A stretch of DNA of 64,000 nt, taken from positions 992,001 to 1,056,000 of the forward strand of contig JARGSG010000183.1 in NCBI GenBank assembly GCA_030374805.1. The letters are read 5' to 3'. Origin of the DNA: Gracilaria gracilis (taxonomy: Eukaryota; Rhodophyta; Florideophyceae; Gracilariales; Gracilariaceae). The position numbers were made by a program, and so were the translations under genes. The notes under the pieces were generated by a model that was given only the letters and a program-made list of their open reading frames with translations, was not told the origin of the DNA and did no database searches. Numbering within the stretch: the first letter of the stretch is position 1; each line of letters begins with the position of its first letter. Below are positions 10,186-21,059 of the stretch, in pieces.

Positions 10186-11849
10186 CGCAGCAGCAGCAGC
10201 AGCAGCAGCAGCTGCCGCCGCCGTCGCAGCAGCACCAGCACCAGCACCAGCCTTTGGCGCCGCCTTCCGCGCTTGCGCAGGGCGCTGCGCTTGTGTCGCA
10301 TGCGCTCGCGTCTCACTCGCATGCGCCGCCCTTGCATCACACCGCCGCCGCCGCCGCCGCCGCCGCCGCTGCCGCCGCCGCCGCCGTCGCAACGCCGTCG
10401 CACCACGCGCTGGCGCACGCCGCGCGAGGCGCGCAGAGGATTGCGCCCAACCCCAGCGCGCCGCTGGCGGGCGCCGCGCCGCCCATCCTCACTGGCGGCG
10501 TGGAGAAGCGACGCGCGGGAAAGTACACGCATCCGTTCGGCGGCATGCGCCAGTTTGCGGAGGATCGCGCCGCGCGCTCCGGCTGGGATCACGATTGCTT
10601 GGCTATCAGCAACGATGAGCAGCGACGCGACGCGCGCTCGCACCTGGCCGAGAAGATTTCCGACATGTACAAGGAGGAGTTTGTGCGCGTCAACAAGGCG
10701 CAGGGAAAGGGCAGACCAAAGGCTAACAATATCTCCGCCGCGAAAAAGACCGTGCGCATGATTGCGGAGCGCATCTTGTTGTCGTTGGAAGCGCGCGCGC
10801 AGGCGGCGCTCTACAAGAGACTGATGGATAATCGACAGGAGTGTGAGAAGGAGCTCAGAAAACTGCGCCACTTGCATAAGTTGGGAAATGAGAACCCCAA
10901 GTTGAGCTACGATGAGATCCGCTCCATTGCGCGCTCTCGCTTGTCGCAGCACCCGGATTCGGTGCACTCGCCCATCCCGCTTATGACAAACGAGTGCGCC
11001 GACGCGTCCGACATGGAGTCGGCCGAGGCCGACGCCGAGATTGAAGCTATGAAGCAGGCCATCATCGAGATGCGCGCTGATGAAGTGGCCAAAGGGTACA
11101 AACCGAAGCTGTTGAACGATCGTTGGGTGGAACGCATGACGCAGGCGAGCAGACGGCTGGTACACGAGACGTATAGCAGACAGTTCGTTCCACGCACCAA
11201 GGTGTTTGGGTGCAAGCACTTTACGCGCAAGAACCGCATCCAGATGGTGTGCTGCGGGACGTTTCCCGTGTGCCGCATGTGTCACATCCAGGACGTGAGC
11301 CGAATCCACGACGTGCGCATCGAGCCGGTGCAGACAATGCTGTGCATGATGTGCGGCGAGGTGCAACCCAAGACGCAGCGCTGCCGCAAGTGTAGCGAGT
11401 GCTTTGGGTCGTATTATTGCGATATCTGTGGAATTACGGATGATACGCCGGGATACGATCTGCGTCATTGTAACAAGTGTAACGTGTGTATGCCTGGACT
11501 GACGTTTCATTGCGACCGCTGTAAAAGCTGCGTGCCGGCCACGCCGGAGCACTCGGCGGTGTGCCCGGGCGCGACGGGCGCTTCGGCGGGCGCTGGCGGC
11601 GCTGCTGCTGGCGGCGCGGCGCACGTGGGCGTGGACGGAGGGGCGGGCGCTCTAGGAGGCGGTGCGACGGCGGAGGGCGCGGCGGTGGGCGCGACGGGCG
11701 GCGCGGGCGGCGCGACGGTGGCGGGCGGCGCTGGTGCGGCTGTGCATCACGTGAATGGGCTCGGTGGCGGCGGCGAGCCGCTGGATCAGCACGGCGCCAT
11801 GGATCATCAATTGGAGAGCCGTGGCGGACAACTTTTTTCGGGGCTTTAG
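9966..11849 (+). CDS. CHY/CTCHY zinc-finger protein without a visible RING finger
   Basis: This 627-residue protein starts with a low-complexity Pro/Gln/Ala region (1-165). A basic, helical middle of about 230 residues that I do not recognise follows, then a dense Cys/His block at about 415-530. That block reads GCKHF...CCGTFPVCRMCH, LCMMCG, CRKCSECF, YYCDICGITDD, RHCNKCNVC and FHCDRCKSC, the spacing of a CHY zinc finger followed by a CTCHY finger as in RCHY1/PIRH2, MIEL1 and BRUTUS proteins. Those are ubiquitin ligases because a RING-H2 follows; here the chain goes straight into a Gly/Ala-rich tail with no further Cys pairs. A zinc-binding adaptor role is therefore as likely as ligase activity. 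The ATG at 9966 is chosen over the longer open frame because upstream residues are Arg/Ala filler. Confidence 0.8.
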
Positions 11850-12263
11850 CTGCTTTTGCTTGCGATGCTTGTGCGATTGTTTTTGTTGTGTTTGATGAGC
11901 ATGATGCTGTGTGTTGTTTGTACACTGTAGATATACAGTATCTAAGCTTTTGCTGTTGTTTGTGTCGTGCCTCCGCCTCCGCCTCCGCCTCCGCCTCCCG
12001 CCTCCGCCTCCGCCTCCCGCCTCCGCCTCCGCCTCCCGCCTCCGCCTCCGCTTCCGCCTCGGCCTCGGCGTGTGCTCGGCGTTGACCGCTTTAGGTATCT
12101 AGTAGAATGAGCATGATGCTTGCAGTCGAAAACACAAAATCAACAAGCTGCTCTCTCTTTATGTATATATATATATAAAAAATAAAAAAAAAGTAATCAA
12201 AAGCTATCACAGTGTGCTAATCGACGTACGAACTTCCGTACTACGAAGGTCGGCGACGATATC
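11850..12263. other. Convergent 3' spacer with CCTCCG repeat
   Basis: This is the shared downstream region of the CHY-finger gene (+) and the small bZIP gene (-). It contains the hexanucleotide-type repeat listed separately and an AT-rich segment with a TA run at about 12160-12195. No gene is seen. Confidence 0.6.
11970..12068. repeat. CCTCCG-type minisatellite
   Basis: About 100 bp of CCTCCG units, with an extra C inserted at regular intervals (CCTCCCG), grading into CTTCCG and CCTCGG variants at the right end. Confidence 0.9.
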
Positions 12264-12824
12264 TCACAGAGAGCAGTTTCCGCTGCTACTTCTCAACAGA
12301 CTCTCCAGCAATTGCTTCTCCTTTCTCAACGTATCCAGCTCCAAGCTCTGCCGCTCACTCTTCTTCGCAAAGCGCATGCAACGCTCCACCAGCGACGCCG
12401 TCAACTGTCGCAGCTCCTCCAACTCGCTCTGCAGATCTCCCAAGGTGGCCTGCCGCTTGGCGCGAGATCGCTTCGCACTCTCCCTGTTTCTCAACCGACG
12501 CTTGTAGTGCACCAGCGCACGCTCATCTTCATTCATGCGCCGCACCTCCGCGCTGGTGGAGCCGGCCAGATCGAGCAGCACCTCGGCCGGGAATTGCAAC
12601 AACTGCTGCGCCGCGCCCTTGCCGTGCTGCTGTGCGCTGGCGCCAAGCTTGGCCTGACTCGGGCGCGACTTCTTCTCCGGCGGGGCGCCGCTCTCCTCGC
12701 TGCCGCAGTGCGTGCTGCCACTGGCCACGCTGACGCTTCTTCTGGCCGCCCTCTTGCGCTCGTTGCTGGAGCGAGCGTGCACGTGTGCCGCCACGGTGGC
12801 GGCGGTTGCGGACGCCAGCGTCAT
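12264..12824 (-). CDS. bZIP transcription factor, canonical basic region
   Basis: A 186-residue protein. The basic region reads RRLRNRESAKRSRAKRQ, with the invariant Asn (about 113) and the Arg eight positions later (about 121) both present. The zipper begins ten residues after that Arg (L131, L138, V145 and on) and continues through QLLESLL near the end. The first 100 residues are Ala/Ser/Arg-rich and carry no other domain. The longest frame begins at a TTG, so the first ATG (12824) is used. It is not closely related to the four bZIP genes at 49-60 kb: it lacks their Cys cluster and keeps the Arg they have lost. It is divergent from the PH-kinase gene across a 1.46-kb spacer. Confidence 0.87.
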   Translation of the reverse strand: MTLASATAATVAAHVHARSSNERKRAARRSVSVASGSTHCGSEESGAPPEKKSRPSQAKLGASAQQHGKGAAQQLLQFPAEVLLDLAGSTSAEVRRMNEDERALVHYKRRLRNRESAKRSRAKRQATLGDLQSELEELRQLTASLVERCMRFAKKSERQSLELDTLRKEKQLLESLLRSSSGNCSL

Positions 12825-14287
12825 TCCGAAGGCGCGGATTGGCAAGCGCTGCTACGCGGAAGCTGGATGAGCGGCGGGGCGTTCGTAGTCGGATGGTGAA
12901 GATGGATAACGCAACGCGCGTATGTGAGAAGCGGCGCTGCGTGGCGGCGCAGTGGAAGTTGACAACACGCCGTGTGTCGCGCGCGGCGCGCATCTCGTCG
13001 GCGGCTGCTACTGCACCAGCTACCGCTGGTGTACAGAACCAAACGGTACACGCTATGATACACGTATCATAGATGACTTTGCTCGCGCTTATTACAGCGC
13101 ACTTACAAATTGGCGCCAAATTGCGGCGCGCCCCAGCCCGTCCAATGCGCGTGCGCCAAGTGCGTGTGGCGTTCCCCGACGTTGCGGCGCAGCGCTGACA
13201 GCGCGCCCCGCTGTAAGATCGAAGCTTAGAAAATGGCGCCAGCGCTCTGCCGCATGTTGCACATGGCGCCATGCAATGCACCGCCAGCCACACACCGTGT
13301 CGGGTGCGCGCTGCATCTCCCGCTGCCGCCGCGCAACGCGCTCAACACAACGCGAGCGAGACGGCGCTGTTACACGGTTTACACGCTGTACACGGCATCG
13401 ACGTGTACGACGTGTGCAAAATGATTCAGCGCGCGTGCTTGCGACGCCCTTCACTGCACGCGTGGCGGGCGCTGATTGGCGATTGGCCGTGGCGCGCCGG
13501 GGCGCGCCCCGGCGCGCTTGCCAGACGTGGCGGCCGCCTCGGCGCGCACACCAATGCAAACTGCAAAGCTGCAATGGTGCGCGCTGCACTTTGGCGGTGC
13601 GCCGCTTGTGGTGCGCGCGCGCCTGTGCGCGTGCGCTCTGTTTGGCATACTGTGTACATGCGCGCGTGTGTGTACGCTTGGCTACCACCTCCGTGCGCTG
13701 CGCGCCCCGCCCTGTGGCTTGCCAATTACTTTCTCTTGTTCCTGCCGCTGTGCTGATCTTCGTCGTCGTCCTCCTCGTCGTCCTCCTCCTCCTCCTCGAC
13801 CTGACCCCGCACTTGCCCTGCTTGCCGCACTGTTCGTATTTGGTCTGCGCTCGTCTGCCTTTTGCTTTGTTCCTTTTGAGTTGCTTTATTACCGTTCAAC
13901 AACATCTTGTCAGTCGTCCGTCTGCCGCACTTTTCGTGTCTCGTCTTGCTCCCACATTTCGCTGCTCCTTGGCACTTGTCACCGTGTTCGAACTCACCCG
14001 CCCCAACTTGAACACTTCTCGCCCCCGACTTCAACAACTCCCGTTCCCTACACGCTTGGCTCCCGTGCGGCACGTTGTGCGACTACTCGCCGCTGCACCC
14101 TTCAAACCGCACCCACTCGTCGTCGTTTGCCGCACCCTCCGTCGCATCTCACTCACACAATCGCCTTCCACCACCCCCGTTCGCTGTTCCCCGTCTTCCC
14201 CTCTCCCTTTCCATCCCCCGACCCCCTCCCGCTCCGGCGTAACAATTCGTTAACTGCTTCATTTCGCACCGTCACGCCCATCTCACT
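12825..14287. promoter_or_regulatory. Divergent promoter region between the bZIP and PH-kinase genes
   Basis: This 1463-bp spacer is open in several frames only because it is GC-rich; no gene is supported. It contains the inverted repeat CTATGATAC/GTATCATAG (13053-13072), a TTGGCGCCAA palindrome near 13110 with related GGCGCC sites near 13235 and 13265, and CTGATTGG at 13472-13479 followed by a second ATTGG. The 500 bp before the kinase ATG are strongly pyrimidine-rich, as expected for a leader. Confidence 0.45.
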
Positions 14288-17200
14288 ATGGCCTTTCCGC
14301 CGCACAAACGCCTCAAAGCCTTTCTGCGCCGCCGAAGCGCCATCACCAACTCGCTCGACCTAACCCGCTCTCTAACTATCCAGCTCAGCGCCTGGCTAAC
14401 TGCCCGTCTCGCCTTCTCCTTCGCCTCCGCCCCCTATTTTGCCGAGCTTCGTGAGGATGTTTTGCTCTTGTATCCCGCCGCCCAGCTTGTTCACCACGCC
14501 TCTGGCACGCTTTCCTTGAACTCCATCCAGACGCAGTCGCACACCACCCTTTCCTCAATCGCCCAGAAGATCCCCGCCAAGCATGTCATCTCGTTCGCCA
14601 TTGAGGCTACCCGCTTTCTGGAACGTAATGACAACCTTGTCATGGTCAAGACCAAGGGCAAGCGCGCCATTCGCATTGCTTTTGAATCTCAGCAGCAACG
14701 AAACACCTGGATGCACGCCATTAGTGCTAGCCTCAATCGAGACAAGAAGCACCTCTCTCATTTTAGGGTCATCAAGCACGTTGGCAAAGGTGCGTCGGGA
14801 CGCGTTTACAAAGTGCTTGACACAACCACCAACGAAACGCTCGCGTTGAAAGTCATTGATAAGGCGTACGTGTTCGAGACCCAAAGTTCTTACCGTCATG
14901 CGATGGATGAACGCATCGTACTTCAAACTGTGCGGGACCATCCGTTTGTGCTTGATATGCGTTACGCCTTTCAAAATGCAAAGCGTCTCTTCCTTGTCAC
15001 CGAGTATTGTGGCGGCGGTGATATGTTTGAATTCCTCAACCAAAGGCCAACTCCCTTGGGCGAGGAAGCTGCGCGCTTTGTCGCGTGTGAAATCGTTCTC
15101 GCCATCGAGCATATCCACAACCTTGGCATCGTTTACCGCGACCTGAAGCTGGAAAACATCTTGATCGATGCCAATGGCCACATTCGATTGGCGGACTTTG
15201 GGCTAACAAAAGTGCTCCGCCAGGATAACGGCAAGCTTCGTCGCACAAACACTTTCTGTGGGACCAAAGAATACGTGGCCCCAGAAATGATCCGTGGCGA
15301 TTCGTACGATATGTCGCTTGACTTCTGGGCCCTAGGGATCCTCTTGTATGAGATGATGTCCGGTAAGACGCCTTTCTATCATGATGACCATGATCGAATA
15401 TATGATCGAATTGAGAAAGCTCCAATCTTCTTCCCGACTGATCTTTCACCCGAGGTGCGCAGCTTAATTTCGTCGCTTCTTAAACGCCGCCCGTTGGAGA
15501 GGCTTGGAACTGGGAGTATGGGCATTGAGGAAATCAAACTCCACGCATGGTTCCAGGATATCGACTGGAATGAGGTAAGGGCCAAGACCATAGAGAGTCC
15601 GTTGCGAAAGGGCCTCCGCTTTCGCCGCGAGTCTTTGGATGATTCACAGTTGAGCGCCAGAGCCAAGAAGCGCCGGCAGGAACAGCGAAAGGCGATGGCC
15701 GCCGTTGAGAAAGACGTCAAGGCTGACAAGAAGTACGTGTCCTTGCTCGGTTCTAGCGTCAGCATTGCGAACCGTCCAAAAGCCCCAATGGAGAAGAGGA
15801 GGGGCGGAATATTGGCAGGTTACTGCTTCCGCTCACTCAAACCGAGTCAGAGTCTGGTCCCAGAAGCTCCGACGCCCCCTAGCCCCTCCGCTGTAGTGAA
15901 GGAAGTCTCTGAGGAGTCTGCCTCGGAATCCAAGGTGGAGGCCACTGGCAGCGGTTTCATGTCCGATTCGACATCAGCTGCCGCGATGATGACCACAACA
16001 ACCAACGCAGACAGCGAGAGGGATGTGTCGGATACTGATCCAAGCTCTCAGAGATCCCAGGGATCCCAATCACTAACCAAAGTAGAGAATGATTCGAATG
16101 GTGTGCCGAGGATCCCTGCAAAGACTGATCCCCAGGTCAATCCTATTACTGTGAAAGCAAGCAGTGCCTCATTGCCACCGACTCCGGTTGTTCCGTCAAT
16201 GCTTAGTCCGACAACAAGTGCAAAACGAGCGACCTCTGGTTCAAGTGCGCCCCCCACGCCGCGGACAAAATCATTCCAACTTCCGGCATCCAATCACTAT
16301 CCCCATTTGCAAGCGTTGCTGAAGTCTTTTAGTGATGAAAAGTCTGATTCGGAGAAGAAATCAAAACAGATTGCTAGCGCCTCTGAGGATAGTGTCATGA
16401 ATGCAAATGAGGCGACTTCTGGTTCAAGTGCACTCACCTCTCCGCGGACAAAATCATTCCAACTACCGCCATCACATCACTATCCTCATTTGCAAGCATT
16501 GCTGAAGTCATTAAGCGATGACAAGTCTGATTCTGAGAAGGACTCAACACAGGTTGGCAGCGTCTCTGCGGATACTGTCGTGAATTCTAGGCGTGAAGGC
16601 GCTAATGCTGGTTCCGAATCTATTCACGACGAAGAAAATGATCACGCGGCAGACGTACCAAATGAAGCAACTACTACAGCTCATGAGCCCACGGAGAACG
16701 ACTATGTCATCCCAACCACCAATGGCGTTTTGCATACTAAAGAAAAAACCGAGACCGATCTGAACTCCAAGAACGAGTGTGCTGAACATCAACTAAGGAT
16801 TCGATCAACGGAGAATGTCGTTGATGTGCCGCATACTGAAGAAAGTAGTGCAACGTTTGCAATTCCATCCGAGGACTTCACTGAGGAAAACATTCAGACT
16901 GGTAATACTACAGATGGAAACTCGGTGGTTAATGGCGAAGACGGCATCACGTCTGTTGGTGTTAACGAAATACGAGAAGCATTGGGTTTACCGGCGTCCA
17001 AAGAAATTGAGCAGAGTTCCGATGAATCACAACCTGCCGAAGATCTCCCCTGTGAAAATCGAAATATCCCTATCGTAGCCGAAAAAGTGAAATCGGGTGA
17101 CGAAACTGGCAGCAAGTGGGTGGCGGAGACCAAGCAGGATGATTCATCCAAGCACCTACCCAGGAAAGCCGATACGGCCGTGAATGAGTCATCGTCCCCA

Positions 17201-17401
17201 CCCTCGGGCACAAATGTTCCGAATAGCATCAGTGAAAACAACGCTAATGAGAAAGGTTTTCCGTTCCAGATCCGCGAACCCAACGATTCTCAGTTGTGTG
17301 ATGTCAGCTCTCTTGTGACGGAGATGTACATTCCCAACCCCTTTGTGCCGTCACCGACATCTGTCCAAGATGTAGCTGGTGCTAGAGATGTAGCTGGATG
17401 A
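14288..17401 (+). CDS. PH-domain AGC-family protein kinase (Akt-like layout)
   Basis: A 1037-residue Ser/Thr kinase. Residues about 38-150 look like a pleckstrin-homology domain ending in the usual Trp helix (RNTWMHAI). The kinase domain covers about 159-425: glycine loop GKGASGRVY (166-174), ALKVIDK with K188, catalytic YRDLKLEN (283-290), DFG (303-305), activation loop TNTFCGTKEYVAPE with the Thr that PDK1 would phosphorylate, and PFYHDDHD as in Akt. PH plus AGC kinase is the plan of animal and protist Akt, which is recruited by phosphoinositides. The AGC C-tail is short and I find no FxxFS/TY hydrophobic motif. The last 600 residues are Ser/Thr/Glu-rich and disordered, with a 61-residue unit duplicated at about 648-769. 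ATG at 14288 follows a long pyrimidine-rich leader. Confidence 0.9.
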   Translation: MAFPPHKRLKAFLRRRSAITNSLDLTRSLTIQLSAWLTARLAFSFASAPYFAELREDVLLLYPAAQLVHHASGTLSLNSIQTQSHTTLSSIAQKIPAKHVISFAIEATRFLERNDNLVMVKTKGKRAIRIAFESQQQRNTWMHAISASLNRDKKHLSHFRVIKHVGKGASGRVYKVLDTTTNETLALKVIDKAYVFETQSSYRHAMDERIVLQTVRDHPFVLDMRYAFQNAKRLFLVTEYCGGGDMFEFLNQRPTPLGEEAARFVACEIVLAIEHIHNLGIVYRDLKLENILIDANGHIRLADFGLTKVLRQDNGKLRRTNTFCGTKEYVAPEMIRGDSYDMSLDFWALGILLYEMMSGKTPFYHDDHDRIYDRIEKAPIFFPTDLSPEVRSLISSLLKRRPLERLGTGSMGIEEIKLHAWFQDIDWNEVRAKTIESPLRKGLRFRRESLDDSQLSARAKKRRQEQRKAMAAVEKDVKADKKYVSLLGSSVSIANRPKAPMEKRRGGILAGYCFRSLKPSQSLVPEAPTPPSPSAVVKEVSEESASESKVEATGSGFMSDSTSAAAMMTTTTNADSERDVSDTDPSSQRSQGSQSLTKVENDSNGVPRIPAKTDPQVNPITVKASSASLPPTPVVPSMLSPTTSAKRATSGSSAPPTPRTKSFQLPASNHYPHLQALLKSFSDEKSDSEKKSKQIASASEDSVMNANEATSGSSALTSPRTKSFQLPPSHHYPHLQALLKSLSDDKSDSEKDSTQVGSVSADTVVNSRREGANAGSESIHDEENDHAADVPNEATTTAHEPTENDYVIPTTNGVLHTKEKTETDLNSKNECAEHQLRIRSTENVVDVPHTEESSATFAIPSEDFTEENIQTGNTTDGNSVVNGEDGITSVGVNEIREALGLPASKEIEQSSDESQPAEDLPCENRNIPIVAEKVKSGDETGSKWVAETKQDDSSKHLPRKADTAVNESSSPPSGTNVPNSISENNANEKGFPFQIREPNDSQLCDVSSLVTEMYIPNPFVPSPTSVQDVAGARDVAG
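16229..16594 (+). repeat. 183-bp in-frame tandem duplication within the kinase gene
   Basis: Units 16229-16411 and 16412-16594 code for two 61-residue copies starting ATSGSSA and sharing RTKSFQLP and HYPHLQALLKS. Differences are partly synonymous, so the repeat has been kept in frame after duplication. The conserved RTKSF resembles a basophilic phosphorylation site. Confidence 0.9.
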
Positions 17402-20400
17402 CAGGCGTAATCTGTGCAGTCAACCTCTTCAACGATCACTAAACTAACTGGCACGACGTCGCGTTTTTCATTGTTCTCGTTGAATCTTGGCGAAGGTGCT
17501 TCAACTCAAAAAGTCAGGGCGCCTTGTTTTGTCTTCATCGCGACCGAAGCGAGATACGCACACGTAGAAACAGGCAAACTGAACACCGAGTTCCTTCCAG
17601 GACTATGACGAGGGCTGTGGATTTCAGGTCAAAATGTAGACGCCCGAGACGACGACTGTGATGGCGGTGGAGCGTTTTCCCCGCATGCAGAGGAAGTTGA
17701 GAACGGTTGTTTCGTCATTGTCATTGATGCCCTCTCTAGTGTTCCATGTCAGAGAAATCATTTGACGTTGCATCACGAGCACAGAGAACTCCGCCACTGG
17801 ACTGGACTTCTACAGTGTACGAATGCCCCGTATCCGATACCAAGTGCAGCACGTGTAAGAGTTACACGCATGGTTTACTGGGATAATGAGCGGTAGTACT
17901 CACTACCTTTCCTTCCTTACTCCCATTCTTCGGGGTACAATCTCGTTGGACAAGCAATACGTAGTTACGTTTGGTCCTGTCCAGAAACTGAGGGTCACCT
18001 GTGCTGGTAGGGGTCAAGGTTCAACCATTTTGCTATTTGCAGTCATCACTTTCGCTGGCGAAGGGAGAGAATGATTCGATAACAACTGTATACAGTAGAA
18101 TAGGCCTGGTATGCAATCCATGCATGATCATCATGACAGCAGATGTTTGCTGGTAGAGTATTAAAGGGTGCAGGGGCGGGTTCCATCAATAGGGCGCTTT
18201 AATGAGAACCTTGAACGAAGCATCCGCTGACCGTCCACCATGGCGAAGACTCGAACCTTTAAAGCTTAGATATTTTCGCTCCATAGTCATTCGCTTTGCA
18301 CATTGGAAGCCATTCCGAAGATGAGCTTCAAGTTCACCCACGGATAGACGTGACAGAACAGGACACTAAATCGTAGTAGAACTGCAAATGACTCTCTTTA
18401 CCAATGCCACAGAATACTCTTCCCTATCAGTTGAACCAATGACTTTTTATAAGTTCCCAAGATTCCAACCATTCGACTGCCTTATAGCATTACTAGCAAC
18501 AACAAAATGGTTACCAGCACGGCATCGTGACCTCAACATGTTGTTGCGAGCGTTACAGACTTGAGACAAAACACAGACGAGTCCTGACTTTCCACCAGTG
18601 GTGGCCCATGACGACTTATAAACTTTTTTGATGATGGGCAGCATATGCAAACTGGTGTTGTTGACTTTAGCCCATTAGACAAAACCGCCTGCCCTTCAGC
18701 AACGATAGTTTCTGTTTCTATATTGTGCTCATCTTGCACGGTCAGCGTGATCAAATATCAGTTCATCTGTTCGTGCTTTTTACCTTGGGCATCATTAATG
18801 TCTTTCTCTGTTTGTCTCGTTTGTTCCGACAAGTGAGAGGGAGAGTACTCAGATAATCGCCATTGGCAGGAAGTGGAGAAGGAATCGGCAAGAGATTGAA
18901 GATGAAATGTGATTTGTCAACATGAGAACCTCGAAGTGCTTGAAGGATTTCTCTCTCTGTCTTGTGAGAATGCTACACGGTACACTATTTTTGGTACTCG
19001 GCACAGAGGTTGCGAAACGCCCTCTCACTAGGAAAACCAACATCCTCAGGTATGCTTACTCTTCTTTGCGCTCAGGTGACCTTCTTGAACTGTTTCTGAG
19101 AACATATTGTTTCTGTAAGGAAGATGTTTTGCTCTCCACTGTGCTTGCATATCTACCTTCACACCTTCGTACAGTACCTTTGTAGATGGACACCAGTACG
19201 GTAGTAATCCTCTTTCCTCGACAGTTTTATGGACTGCCTCCATTTCAAATCCTCCGCAACTTTCGGACAAGTTGTGCCACTCGAGCACTAAAGTTATGTA
19301 CCCAGTCAACGATAATCGCATACACCCACCAACATTCCAATTTATGTTGTTCAAGTGCGCATGCTAGATAAGTTAATACCTCATATGCGAACTCTCCATA
19401 CGCCTTCTAGCATTACCAAGGGTAAAGGGTTAAAAGGTTACCAGCACAGTACGTCTTACCGTTCTTGTCACATCACAGCAACGTTAACTGTTACTCCATT
19501 GAGACGTGCAGGCATCTTCCACTTCTATCCGCCTGGTGTCATCTTCCTCCATTCGTTGATGATACAGTGCCTCTGTCTTCACACCAGTTGCTGTTGCTTC
19601 TTCATGTTTTCGTGAAGTCTCCGATGACAATACCGAAAAATCCTCAATTCGGTCCGATGTCAATTTTATTATCCCTGTGCTTCTGACTCATCTTGCGGAT
19701 ACAGCGGTACTTCTTCTTCTTCTTGTGTGAATGCGTCAAAGATGTTTCTTTGCGCTATCTTTAGAGTAAGCCCAACTGTTTAAGATACTCCCTGCAACCC
19801 TTCGTGACAACAGTTGTGCTCAGTGGCGTGGCTGTACTGTATGCAGAGGAATTATTATCGGTGGTCAATGACCACTGCTCAGGTCACGAACTATGGCGCA
19901 ATGACTGCTGAATTGCTGCAGTACAGCGTCACGTCGACCACTGCAGTGACCCTAAGGTCTCGAAATTGAGGTGAAGAAGACAGTGTTACACCAATTCCAA
20001 CCTTGTGCACAATCATTGTGAGGATTATATTATGCAGTCCCTTTGAGATCTCTCATACCCAAGGTATGATTATCATCCTTACGGTGGATATGAGTTTCTG
20101 CTGACGATGCGCAAGGGCGTCAGAAAGAAACATTGTAGGGATAACAGTTACTGTGCGAGTGCTTTGCAAGGATTCAAAAGATGTACACGGTATAACGTTC
20201 CGTGCTGTGACACTTCTTCCGTCGAAAGCATCGCGACTCCAAGAAATTGCTACACAGAATGCGAGGGGAGAAAATTCTTTGCTACAGAAGTGAAGAAAAT
20301 GACCTGTGATGGACATCTTTGCTGGCAACAGCTCTCTTTTTTCTTTTGTTTAATGGTGACATCAACCTAACGAAAAGACAAGTCGTTGTTAGATATGATT

Positions 20401-21059
20401 AAGGAATGGCCGTCACGGTTTTCGGCCTTCTTTAAGAGAGAGAACTATCTCTAGATAGAACTACTGCCGCCTCGAAATCAGGGGCGGCTGACCACAATAA
20501 AGAAGAAGAAGAAGGACATCAACCTTCAATTTCTAGGTTGGAAGTAAAACTTTCCCCACGTGTAGATGCCCGCGTAGACAGCGTTGTCTCATTAAGAATG
20601 CTAAGAAAGAGCTATGTTTGGAAATAGAATGTACCCCTGTAGTTCTTTTTCAACTACCTTCGCTCCTTTATATATATGCAAGGAAGGGTAGCGGAGCACA
20701 CCAAAGAAGAAGAAAATCACTACAGTACATGGGAAACAGTGGATCGAATAGGCGTATGCTGTGGGAGAGTAATAGGGAGATTGAAAGTTCTTGCGCCCTT
20801 TTCGGGCCGAATTCACCTTCGTATGGCACGTTTCTCACGTGATTGGTTTTGATTTGTTGTTGACGGGTCATGAGGCGCAGAATGCTGTTGACGACCTCTG
20901 TGCTCTCATTTCGCGCCTCCCGTGAGGCAATTCGGTGCCTCCGAGCCATTCTAACTTATCATCCGTGCACTGCTAGCTAGCTAGAGCTACGACACTGACG
21001 ACCCGGGTCGCGCAAGGACTGTATTTGGCGGAGGCGGCCTCTGCGAACAGCACGGTATA
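17402..21059. other. Gene-poor spacer with a LINE 3' end
   Basis: In these 3.7 kb no frame resembles a protein family; the longest frames are short and lie on both strands. The only identified content is the LINE end at 20383-20514. An AGATATTTT (reverse of AAAATATCT) occurs at 18268-18276. An (AAG)n-like run on the minus strand near 19700-19730 may be another decayed LINE tail, but no coding end precedes it. Composition is AT-richer than the flanking gene blocks. Confidence 0.5.
20383..20514 (+). mobile_element. LINE 3' end (copy A)
   Basis: The last codons of a LINE ORF are readable: SLLDMIKEW, then RFSAFFKRENYL and a stop at 20452-20454. A short untranslated stretch leads to CCACAATAAAG followed by (AAG)n. 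The same C-terminus and the same tail recur in copies D and E. It is truncated at the 5' side. Confidence 0.7.

Noticed and set aside
8610..11624. Very long minus-strand open frame (about 1000 codons) opposite the RWP-RK and CHY-finger genes
   Set aside because: Its translation is Arg/Ser/Pro/His filler mirrored from GC-rich codons of two well-supported plus-strand genes; no domain is visible and it spans the gap between them.
12952..14253. Plus-strand open frame of 433 codons between the small bZIP and the kinase
   Set aside because: Composition is Arg/Ala/Cys/Pro without domains, the region is a divergent promoter, and several overlapping frames are equally open because of high GC.
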